From positions 1 to 32,929 of the forward strand of contig JAKLQX010000004.1 of NCBI GenBank assembly GCA_022013085.1: a stretch of DNA of 32,929 nucleotides, in the 5' to 3' direction. Under the pieces are notes generated by a model. That model saw only the letters and a program-made list of their open reading frames with translations, was not told the origin of the DNA and did not search any database. Below, piece by piece: positions 21,942-29,916 of the stretch (the stretch's first letter is position 1; every line of letters starts with the position of its first letter). The position numbers were made by a program, and so were the translations under genes. The stretch comes from Candidatus Omnitrophota bacterium (lineage in GTDB: Bacteria; Omnitrophota; Gorgyraeia; Gygaellales; Profunditerraquicolaceae).

Positions 21942-24198
21942 ATTTGGTCTCGGCTATATAAATATCGCTCTTTTCCGGGCCGTAATGCGCTGTGCTACAA
22001 CTGGTAATGGCATCAGTTAAAATCGCATTAACAGAACTCTGGGTTGAATCTATCTTAGCGTTATCCTGAGCATCCCTCACTATATTCTCTAATTGCTCAA
22101 GGGAAAATTCAGCAGCAGCGGGCGCTTTTCTGCGCTTTAACTTCCACCCTCCCTCAGCCGTTTTCCCTACACCCGTCGGCTGATCCTGGTCGTAACGCCA
22201 GACTATTATTTTAAAATCTCCTGCGCCACTTTCTAGCTTCCAGCGCTTTTGTAACCCTAACCACTCTACAGTTTCGCTAATATAAGGAAGCTTTTCTGGA
22301 TAACCTTCTATCGCCACCTGCACAAAGTGGGAGAATTGTTGCCCCCCATCTACCTTAGGCTTATCCTTCCAGGCATAAACAATTTCGTTTCTTATTTTAG
22401 AAGCACATGGTAATCCTGGCAAACACGTCGGAGTAACATGTTGTATATACGCATCTACATACTCCTCGATACTCTTTTTTATATTACCGATATCGTAATT
22501 CAAGGCTCGTAGAATTTTCAGCGCTTGCTCAACTTCGGTAGGGCCGGAGGTATTATCGTGTGCCAACTGGCCTTGAAAAAGGCGCGCATCATCGCCGCAG
22601 TCAAATGAATGAACACTACATCCGCAGTTACTATGGCAACTGGCTTGATCTTTATGGCTTGCGCACCAACCGGGTTGAATTCCATACAAATCTCCGTCGC
22701 TACATACGGGCGGATTCTCACAACAGGTATAATATGTTCCTTCCCAGGCACAGGGTGATTTTTCTGACGACGGATAACAACAGGTATTACAACAACAATC
22801 GGAGCAATCGCTGCCGCAACAGTGACAATCGCATTCAGGAGTACTACAACCGTATTGCGTATAACAAGTACTACTAACTGAAACGCCCCTGCCCCAGGTG
22901 CATTCTCCGTGTTTACTTTTTATATCCGGGACAACAGTGGTATTATTTAAAGCTTCTAACTCCGTAATCCAAGTATTAATATTATTTTGGTCGCGGGTTA
23001 AGCGCTCATAAGCGTCGTCTTCTAAATCCCCGTCTATACTGCTTTTATCCAGATTATGCTGATTAGAATCGTAAAAAAAGGGAAGCCATTGTGTTGTGTT
23101 GTTTAATGCTGCAGTCATAGGCATATCCACAAACTCTTTGCTTCTGAATAAAAACATCCTCAGGTCTTCAATTAACTTATTCACATCGCTACAGGTTACC
23201 GTTGCTGTGGTACAGGGATCTGACGAACTACAAAAGCTTAAAGAAGGATACGCGCATTTTAACCGTTGCAACAAACTGATCAGCTTATCTGTTAAAAATC
23301 CGCCGGTAACCTGGCTTGGCCCCTCTGGCTGAGTTGCGTCTATTTTCATTATTGCTATTTGTTTACTCGTAACATTTTTAACCCAAGCCGGGCAAGAAGC
23401 GCTGGAAGTACAGGTAATTTCGTAATTAGCCGAATCTTCCTCCAATCCCGGTTCAATAAAATAAGAAAACTTGTTAATCTTCCATTTTTCACTATCCCAT
23501 CCGTCTTCAACGTCGATAGCAATGAACCTTTTGAGCCCGCTTTTAAATGTATCCAGGGCCTGTTTTAAATCGTCATCACTCACCAACGGTAGCCGTAAGG
23601 CATAATACCAAGCAGCGAATCTGCCTACTTTATTTGCATTGCGCATTTCAGGGATAGCGCTTAAATCATAATCTTTGCCGGTTGCCTCGTCGCGAAAAAT
23701 GCTTACTCCCACTCTTTTCAACTCAACATCGTCGCTCTGTGTAGAAAGCAATGCCCCAAACAGAGCACTCTCTCTTAAGGCATCGTGTGTAGTCATCTCT
23801 TTATTAAATCTATCGGTTATACCTCCAAGCATAGATGTGGACATTGACATCGAAACTAACAAGCCCAATCCGGTAAGAAGAACTACCGGGCTTATTAAAA
23901 TCCCTCCTACAATGGAGCCGACTAAAACTAACACCAACGCCAGCCAACCATAACCAGTTTTCTCTGTTTGCCCACCTAACACCTCATCCTTATAATAATG
24001 GCTCATGCTGCCCAACTGCGAGGCTAAACTCAAAGCGACCTTATCTGCTGCTTGCGAGGTTGAGGTTTTAATCTGGATCACTTTGCTGATATTTATAAAT
24101 ACGGCGGTAAATAAAATTATCACCGCGATGACAAAGGTGATAATCACGGCGATCTGGCTGCGGCGGTTTAGCGGTAGGTTTTTGCGGAAGAAATTCAT
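21934..24198 (-). CDS. TadG-like pilus assembly protein with Cys-rich insert
   Basis: This 754-residue protein starts with the TadG/TadE-type module (NRRSQIAVIITFVIAVIILF, then a helix and QAADKVALSLAS, 12-60), plus a second hydrophobic stretch (85-125) unusual for the family. The long extracytoplasmic region is not recognisable as a von Willebrand A domain. Residues 433-534 contain 22 cysteines (for example CDCHCCGSDCSDCCCNTCC), implying dense disulfides or metal binding. TadG is a putative minor pilin or adhesin-like anchor of Tad systems. Its ATG overlaps the TadZ-TadA stop by one base (TAATG). The Cys-rich part is the most unusual stretch of the operon. Confidence 0.78.
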   Translation of the reverse strand: MNFFRKNLPLNRRSQIAVIITFVIAVIILFTAVFINISKVIQIKTSTSQAADKVALSLASQLGSMSHYYKDEVLGGQTEKTGYGWLALVLVLVGSIVGGILISPVVLLTGLGLLVSMSMSTSMLGGITDRFNKEMTTHDALRESALFGALLSTQSDDVELKRVGVSIFRDEATGKDYDLSAIPEMRNANKVGRFAAWYYALRLPLVSDDDLKQALDTFKSGLKRFIAIDVEDGWDSEKWKINKFSYFIEPGLEEDSANYEITCTSSASCPAWVKNVTSKQIAIMKIDATQPEGPSQVTGGFLTDKLISLLQRLKCAYPSLSFCSSSDPCTTATVTCSDVNKLIEDLRMFLFRSKEFVDMPMTAALNNTTQWLPFFYDSNQHNLDKSSIDGDLEDDAYERLTRDQNNINTWITELEALNNTTVVPDIKSKHGECTWGRGVSVSSTCYTQYGCSTPECDCHCCGSDCSDCCCNTCCYPSSEKSPCAWEGTYYTCCENPPVCSDGDLYGIQPGWCASHKDQASCHSNCGCSVHSFDCGDDARLFQGQLAHDNTSGPTEVEQALKILRALNYDIGNIKKSIEEYVDAYIQHVTPTCLPGLPCASKIRNEIVYAWKDKPKVDGGQQFSHFVQVAIEGYPEKLPYISETVEWLGLQKRWKLESGAGDFKIIVWRYDQDQPTGVGKTAEGGWKLKRRKAPAAAEFSLEQLENIVRDAQDNAKIDSTQSSVNAILTDAITSCSTAHYGPEKSDIYIAETKCD

Positions 24199-26312
24199 TA
24201 CTCTTTCTTTGTTCCTGTGGTTTTAAACTCTCCCTGAATTTTTCCCTGGCTGTCAATACCGGACTGCTTAAAAACAAACAGGTCATTTAATCCGATATGC
24301 ATCTCATCAACCATGCCGGTAATTTCCGTGATCTGGGTGATCTTTCTTGAGCCGTCGGAAAAACGGGCAGTATGCACAATCATATCAATGCTGGAGGCAA
24401 TCATCTCGCGGATTGCCCGCAGGGGAATCTCGATACCGCTCATCAGGATCAGGGAATCCAGGCGCGCTAAAACATCCTGCGTGGAGTTGGCATGAATGGT
24501 AGTCATCGAGCCGTCGTGGCCGGTATTCATTGCCTGAAGCATATCCATAGTTTCCTCGCCCCGGCATTCTCCGATAATAATCCGGTCCGGCCGCATGCGC
24601 AGGGAATTACGGAATAAATCACGCACGAAAATCGCCCCTTTTCCCTCAATATTCGGGGGCCGTGACTCCAAGCGTATCCAGTGTTGATGGTCGAGCTTTA
24701 ATTCCGCCGCGTCTTCAATAGTAATTACCCGTTCTCCTTCAGGAACAAACTCCGAGAGCACGTTCAAAACCGTGGTTTTTCCCGAGCCGGTGCCTCCGGA
24801 AACGATGATGTTTTTACGCGCTAAAACGCAGGCCTTGAGAAACTCCCCCATAATCTTATTTAAGGCGCCCAGCCGCTCTAAATCATTAACTTTCAGCCGC
24901 TCCTGGCTGAATTTTCTAATCGTCAACGTCGGGCCGGTAAGGGAAAGCGGAGGAATAATCGCGTTGACCCGTGAGCCGTCGGAAAGCCGGCCGTCAACCA
25001 TCGGCACCGACTCATCTACTCTCCGGCCTAAGGGCGCGATAATCCGCTCGATTATCTGGCGCACCTGTTCATTAGATACAAAACGCTTAGGAACTAACTC
25101 GAGCTTACCATGTTTTTCGATGTAGATCTGGCTCTTATTGTTCACTAAAATATCGGTAATTTCGGGGTCACTAATCAAATCTTCTAAAGGGCCCAAGCCC
25201 AAAATCTCGTCACTGATCTCCTTGATCAGCCGCTCCCGATCCTGGCGCGAAGAAATAAGCGCCCCTGCTTCATCCATGAGCGCGGTATTGATCGCTTTCA
25301 TTGTCTTCCGGCGCAACTCCGCGATTTTTGCCATATCCCCGGCTACATGGTCGAGGCGCCGTAAATCCAATTCCTGAATAACGCGCTTATGCACCCGTTG
25401 TTTTAAATCGTCTATTTTCTCTTCGCCGGTGAGTTTTCTCTCTGTGGGCTTGCGGCCGCCTAAAGAAAGTGACTCCAGAGAGGAAGTATCCTCTTCTAAA
25501 AATTCTCTTTTTTTTTCCGTAATCGGAACAGCTGCTTCTAATTTTTTATGGGAGATAAAAAAATCGGGGTGAGTGAGTAAATCCTCGGCTAATTTATTCA
25601 GCACAATACTTACGCGCGAACGCGGGCTATCCAGCACCACGGGTATCCCGCGGTTCAAGGCAGAACCAACAGCCTTGCCCTCCGACGGGATGCGGCTGAT
25701 TATATCGCAGGGCAAAGCCGCCCTTACTTCCTGCCAGGATACCGCTCCTGTGCTTTCCGCGCGGTTTAAAACCACGCGCATCATCTTGGCGGGAAAATAC
25801 AGTGACTGCAGCATTTTAATGTCTTCTTTCGCCTGATAAACCGAAAGGACATCGGGGTTAATCGCCAATAAAATCAAATTTGTCTGCTCCAGAATCGCGA
25901 TCAACGCTTTGTTAAATGTCCTGCCGCTGTCGCAAACAATAAATTCGTATTCTTTGCTCAAATCATTCAGAACACAAGAAATAAACTTTTCATCAACATA
26001 GGGCCTTTCTTCGGCAGTTAATATCAAAGGCAACAGGTCCATATTCGCGGCGGGATAATGAAGAATATATTCGCCAATCTGTGAAGGGGAATAATTGCCT
26101 TTCTGCCAGTCGGGAATAAGGTCGGCCAAGGGCTTTTTCGGCTTTAAATTCAAAAGCATCGCCATATTGCCCGGCAGCTGCAAATCCGTATCAAAGAGCA
26201 AAACCTTTTTACCTTTAGTTAATTTCTGGGCTAAGGCAACCGCAAGGTTGGTGACAATAAACGTCCTTCCTACGCCGCCTTTAGTGCTAAAGATAGAAAT
26301 AACCTGGGCCAT
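24198..26312 (-). CDS. tadA: TadZ-TadA fusion: localisation ATPase joined to pilus motor ATPase
   Basis: One 704-residue polypeptide combines two Tad ATPases that are normally separate. Residues 1-250 are a MinD/ParA-like TadZ/CpaE domain, with a P-loop KGGVGRT (11-17) in which the second lysine is arginine, and FDTDLQLPGN (40-49). After a linker, residues 310-704 are CpaF/TadA, with Walker A GGTGSGKT (506-513), Walker B RIIIGECRG (577-585), His box and Asp box (ITIEDAAEL). TadZ places the complex and TadA powers pilus polymerisation. A single frame through the junction and a clean linker argue against an assembly artefact. It lies two bases from the secretin stop. Confidence 0.92.
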   Translation of the reverse strand: MAQVISIFSTKGGVGRTFIVTNLAVALAQKLTKGKKVLLFDTDLQLPGNMAMLLNLKPKKPLADLIPDWQKGNYSPSQIGEYILHYPAANMDLLPLILTAEERPYVDEKFISCVLNDLSKEYEFIVCDSGRTFNKALIAILEQTNLILLAINPDVLSVYQAKEDIKMLQSLYFPAKMMRVVLNRAESTGAVSWQEVRAALPCDIISRIPSEGKAVGSALNRGIPVVLDSPRSRVSIVLNKLAEDLLTHPDFFISHKKLEAAVPITEKKREFLEEDTSSLESLSLGGRKPTERKLTGEEKIDDLKQRVHKRVIQELDLRRLDHVAGDMAKIAELRRKTMKAINTALMDEAGALISSRQDRERLIKEISDEILGLGPLEDLISDPEITDILVNNKSQIYIEKHGKLELVPKRFVSNEQVRQIIERIIAPLGRRVDESVPMVDGRLSDGSRVNAIIPPLSLTGPTLTIRKFSQERLKVNDLERLGALNKIMGEFLKACVLARKNIIVSGGTGSGKTTVLNVLSEFVPEGERVITIEDAAELKLDHQHWIRLESRPPNIEGKGAIFVRDLFRNSLRMRPDRIIIGECRGEETMDMLQAMNTGHDGSMTTIHANSTQDVLARLDSLILMSGIEIPLRAIREMIASSIDMIVHTARFSDGSRKITQITEITGMVDEMHIGLNDLFVFKQSGIDSQGKIQGEFKTTGTKKE

Positions 26313-26313
26313 A

Positions 26314-28005
26314 TTATTCTAGTTTATAGACAATGGGGATAACTATGCGGAGTTCTTTTTGATTGAGCTCCGCAGGGAACGGGGGATAAGGAGATATCTT
26401 TTTAACCATACTCACTGCGTCCTCATCAAATATGCTGTATCCCGATGATTGTTTGACCTTCACCTCTAAGAGCGCGCCCGTAGAATTAAGCCGTAAATCT
26501 AATCTTACCAAACCTTGCATTTGGCCTTGTTTAGCTGCCCAAGGATAAACTAAATTATCCTGTATACGCTTGGTAATTCTACCCATATATTCAGACATCG
26601 CCTGACTGGTTAATTCGGCAGGAGAGATCACTTTGGTTTCATCAGGCATAGGCGTTTCAATTTTAGCGCTTTCTCTGATTAGAGGTACCTTGGCTGCTGC
26701 TACTGGGATTGCTGCTACTGGAAGAGGCAATTGTGTTTTCACTACTTCTTTAACAAGCGCGGGTTCTTTTATAATTGTGGGAGTAAGCGTAATCACCAAC
26801 TCTGTATCGCCTCTCTCTCCCGTACCGCCTCCGGCTGTAGTTGTTTTTTTCCTGAAAAATACACCCAACACCGGTATATCCCCCAAGAAAGGAGTTTTGC
26901 GGATATCTTCCTCGGACTTTTGCTTGATCAGCCCGCCGATAGCCATCATCTGGCCGTCATTAAGAAAAAGCTGCGTGGATGCGTTGCGCTTGCTTAAAGG
27001 ATAGGCCTTGGCCGTAGTAGTCGTAGTCGAGCCGCCCGTTGAACCAATGGTATCCGCTACGCCCACATCGCTGACTTCTACACTCAATGCCAACTTAATC
27101 TGCTTATCTTCGGTTATCGTGGGTTTTATCTTTAACTTAATACCGTATTCTTTATATTCTATATTTGTGCCGCTGGCTCCGGTAGAAGCCGCGATACTGG
27201 TATTAAATATCGGTTTTTCTCCGCCGACTAACAACTCCGCTTCCTTGCCGCTCTGGCAGGCAAGCCGGGGTTGAGAAAGGATGCGCGCCTTTCCTTCTTG
27301 AACCAAGGCGTCTAATTTAAAGGTAAACGGATCGGCGCCGGCAGAAGTACCCCGCTCTAAATTTAAAACTTTAAATAAAGTCGAAAATTTCGTGCCCGCG
27401 GCGGCAATACCGGGAGAGCCTACTTCCATAAGGTTTAGAGCTCCCGGAAAGGTAAATCCCAACGCCTTAGAAGCATCTTTATTTAATTCCAGAACTTGCA
27501 CATTAATCTCGACCACTGCCCTTTCTTCCATTAATTGGATAAGATTGGTGGTTTTCCCTTTAAGTGAACTTAAGGCAACATCAATACGCTCTAAATCCGA
27601 AGGCGTCTTTACGCTTCCTAAAAGTAAAACTTTGCCTTCACTATCCGACGGCCGCGTAAAAACCTTGGGAAAATTCAATTCCTTTAAAAGGGCGTCTATT
27701 CTTTTTTTAATCAAATTCATATCTTCCTGAAAAACCTCTACCTGTAATGTGTGCTGGCCCGCTGCATCCCACCAGACCAAATTGGTTGCGCCCGGGCTTT
27801 TGGCCACCAAAATCATATCAGCCTTGCTTACCGCGGTGACATCAAGGATATTCGGGTTATTAATTACTATTTTGGTTGGGGTATTTACCGGAAAAACTTT
27901 GATTTCTGTAACGTATAAAGTTATAAGTTTTAGCTCTTCAGCATAGGCTCCCGCCGCGGATAAAATAAAAAACAGTAAAAATGTAAATTTAAGCATGGCC
28001 TTCAT
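26314..28005 (-). CDS. cpaC: Tad secretin (CpaC/RcpA) with C-terminal TonB domain
   Basis: This 563-residue protein has a signal peptide (about 1-22) and a pilus-type N-terminal domain (PTKIVINNPNILDVTAVSKA to WWDAAGQHTLQVEV). A BON-like module and a secretin domain (ILSQPRLACQSGKEAELLVG, GQMMAIGGLI, TPFLGDIPVLGVFFRKK) follow. A Pro/Ala-rich linker then leads to a TonB C-terminal-like domain at about 473-563 (VYPWAAKQGQMQGLVRLDLR, VKVKQSSGYSIFDEDAV, PYPPFPAEL, IPIVYKL). The secretin forms the outer-membrane pore of the pilus. The TonB-like tail is not part of CpaC/RcpA and is notable. It overlaps cpaB by 4 bp (ATGA). Confidence 0.9.
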   Translation of the reverse strand: MKAMLKFTFLLFFILSAAGAYAEELKLITLYVTEIKVFPVNTPTKIVINNPNILDVTAVSKADMILVAKSPGATNLVWWDAAGQHTLQVEVFQEDMNLIKKRIDALLKELNFPKVFTRPSDSEGKVLLLGSVKTPSDLERIDVALSSLKGKTTNLIQLMEERAVVEINVQVLELNKDASKALGFTFPGALNLMEVGSPGIAAAGTKFSTLFKVLNLERGTSAGADPFTFKLDALVQEGKARILSQPRLACQSGKEAELLVGGEKPIFNTSIAASTGASGTNIEYKEYGIKLKIKPTITEDKQIKLALSVEVSDVGVADTIGSTGGSTTTTTAKAYPLSKRNASTQLFLNDGQMMAIGGLIKQKSEEDIRKTPFLGDIPVLGVFFRKKTTTAGGGTGERGDTELVITLTPTIIKEPALVKEVVKTQLPLPVAAIPVAAAKVPLIRESAKIETPMPDETKVISPAELTSQAMSEYMGRITKRIQDNLVYPWAAKQGQMQGLVRLDLRLNSTGALLEVKVKQSSGYSIFDEDAVSMVKKISPYPPFPAELNQKELRIVIPIVYKLE

Positions 28006-28904
28006 TTTTCTTTGTTTGCTGCTGATAGGGGAACAATTTCTTTTTGCAAGCCGCGATAGATCTCCACTACCGGCTGGCCTTCCAAGCCTATTTTCTCACC
28101 CTGGCTGGTGGATAAATAATTCAACAAGGTATCCCAGTCAACCGGTGCAACCGGGTCAACCCCGGTATCCTGCGAGGAACGCAGGGCTAATTTGATCTTG
28201 CCGTGTTCCTGAACAAAAGAAAGCAATACCGCTTCCTGGGGCGTAAGCGCAAAAGTAACGGGTTGCGCCGCGGCAGAGCCTTCTTTTGTTTTATATTTTG
28301 AAGCAACCATTTCATTTCCCATGGCTAATACTTGAATGCCTTGAAAAAGTGAGATTAAACGCGGGGCGGAACTTTCCGTTGCTTGCGGAGCGGCCTTCTT
28401 AGGTAAAGCAATAAGCGCGAATATATCCACGTAATCGCCGGGTTTTAGCAAACTGGCGATACCGGAAAGGCTCTCCGCTGAAACCGTTATCGCCCTTTTG
28501 CCTTCGGGCGTAATTTCCGAAAGAGTCTTGCCGATATTTCCGGGAGGAAGAAGTTTACTGCTGAGTATCTGCTCTTCGGCGGCAATCGGGCCGGAGGCAA
28601 TCTGGCCCATAACCTGCTCAAAAGAGGTAACTGCGCCGGGCTGGATATATTCCACCGGCACCTGTTTAAATGTAATGTCTTCGGCAGTAATCGGAGTTTG
28701 CGCCGGGATATCTTTTTTCGCCACCATCACCACTCCCATGGTTACTTTCGGTTTGGCAGCCAGGGCCTTTTGTTCCTCCTGTTTCATCCTCTCCCAGATT
28801 TCAACTTCTCTTTTTCCAAGATAGAGGTTTAACAATATTATCGCCGCAATCCCGCAGACAACCGCGATAATCAGAGGGAATTTTCTTCTTAATTCTATTT
28901 TCAT
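28002..28904 (-). CDS. cpaB: CpaB/RcpC pilus assembly protein
   Basis: This 300-residue protein has an N-terminal membrane anchor (PLIIAVVCGIAAIILLNLYL) followed by a SAF domain (VVMVAKKDIPAQTPITAEDI, AEEQILSSKLL). The RcpC-type segment follows (RAITVSAESLSGIASLLKPGDYVDIF, VTFALTPQEAVLLSFVQEHG). CpaB/RcpC sits in the periplasm, binds wall or glycan through its SAF fold and aids the secretin. It is co-translated with neighbours: its ATG overlaps the lipoprotein stop (TAATG) and its own stop overlaps the secretin start. The C-terminal 45 residues are an extension of modest length. Confidence 0.93.
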   Translation of the reverse strand: MKIELRRKFPLIIAVVCGIAAIILLNLYLGKREVEIWERMKQEEQKALAAKPKVTMGVVMVAKKDIPAQTPITAEDITFKQVPVEYIQPGAVTSFEQVMGQIASGPIAAEEQILSSKLLPPGNIGKTLSEITPEGKRAITVSAESLSGIASLLKPGDYVDIFALIALPKKAAPQATESSAPRLISLFQGIQVLAMGNEMVASKYKTKEGSAAAQPVTFALTPQEAVLLSFVQEHGKIKLALRSSQDTGVDPVAPVDWDTLLNYLSTSQGEKIGLEGQPVVEIYRGLQKEIVPLSAANKEK

Positions 28905-29812
28905 TATTTTATCAAATCCTGGTATAGGACTACTTTGGTTTTCTTTAACAAGCCGGTGGTTATCTCTTTTAATTTTTGCTGCTGTTTAAGAAACAGAACA
29001 CTTCTTTTAATCTCATCCCATAACTCTGATAAAACCCTTACCTGGCCCCCTTTTATCGCTTCTACCTTTATTATATAGTAACCGTTCTTTTCTTTAAAGA
29101 CGGTGCTGAGTTGGCCGGCTTCTAATAAACGTGAAAAAGCTATTTCGTCAAAACGGCTGTAATCCGCGCCGCGCTTGCCCTTTTTGATAAAACCTAAATC
29201 CCCTCCGTTTGCGGCGCTTTGCGCTTTTGAACGCTGCGTCGCCAAGGCGGCGAAATCCGCGCCTTTGAGCAGTTCGATAAGCACATCTTTTGCTTCCGCC
29301 TCGCTATCCAAAACAATCTCCCGGATTTTTCTTTCCTCTTCCTGACGGTACTGATCTTTAAAAGTATTGTAAAATTCTTCAATTTCCGAGGAAGTAACCG
29401 TTATGTTGTCTATTTCGTCATGGAGAATCTGGCTGGCTAAAACATTAATCTCCAGGTTCCTCAAGAGTTCCTGGGGTTTCGGCTGCTTATCCAGGCCCCT
29501 GGCTTTTGCCTCTAAATACAAAAGGTAACGCCGGACTAACTCTTCGTTTAAGTAAGCAATTTTTTGCTCGCGGGTATTGATTTTGGCTTCGGGGTTATCC
29601 GTGGATTCATTATAACTGCGGATTTCCTGCTCTAGCTGCTCTAAAGTAATGGGCAGGTCATTGACGTAAGCAACCACCGTGCCCTGCGGCTGCCAGGATT
29701 TAGCTTTGGAAGAAATTTTTAACTTTTTATCAACCTGCTCGCACCCGGATAAGCATAAAAATAAAAACAATAACACACAAGCAAGGGGAACCGACGGGTT
29801 TTTACGTCTCAT
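28904..29812 (-). CDS. SurA/PrsA-like peptidyl-prolyl isomerase lipoprotein
   Basis: A lipoprotein of about 302 residues. Signal peptide and lipobox LCLSGC (cysteine near residue 24) anchor it, and a SurA-N-like chaperone part follows (VAYVNDLPITLEQLEQEIRS). A parvulin domain at about 150-260 has RKIREIVLDSEAEAKDVLIE, the GGDLGFIKKGKRG motif and FKEKNGYYIIKVE. It would help fold exported proteins, here probably the secretin or pilins. ATG 29812 is chosen because GGAG is 8 nt upstream. The GTG at 29818 overlaps that site. It is the first gene of the second Tad operon, an unusual but sensible partner. Confidence 0.88.
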   Translation of the reverse strand: MRRKNPSVPLACVLLFLFLCLSGCEQVDKKLKISSKAKSWQPQGTVVAYVNDLPITLEQLEQEIRSYNESTDNPEAKINTREQKIAYLNEELVRRYLLYLEAKARGLDKQPKPQELLRNLEINVLASQILHDEIDNITVTSSEIEEFYNTFKDQYRQEEERKIREIVLDSEAEAKDVLIELLKGADFAALATQRSKAQSAANGGDLGFIKKGKRGADYSRFDEIAFSRLLEAGQLSTVFKEKNGYYIIKVEAIKGGQVRVLSELWDEIKRSVLFLKQQQKLKEITTGLLKKTKVVLYQDLIK

Positions 29813-29859
29813 CTGCACTACTCCTTCGTAAAAGTTATTTCTTGCTCGATAACCTATAA

Positions 29860-29893
29860 TTTATACATTATCAAATAAAGCGGTTCAAGTCAA
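29860..29893 (-). promoter_or_regulatory. Promoter of the second Tad operon (two overlapping candidates)
   Basis: TTGACT (29888-29893) with TAATGT (29865-29870) has a 17-bp spacer. TTGAAC (29883-29888) with TATAAA (29860-29865) also has 17 bp. Either gives a leader of about 45-50 nt. AGCGCT occurs at 29926-29931, but its distance (32 or 37 bp) does not match the pilin and riboswitch promoters. Confidence 0.65.
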
Positions 29894-29916
29894 TATAATT
29901 TAATAAATAATTAAAA

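Noticed and set aside
22518-22877. Overlapping open frames inside the Cys-rich part of the TadG-like gene
   Set aside because: They are antisense or out-of-frame products of the biased Cys codon composition, without motifs.
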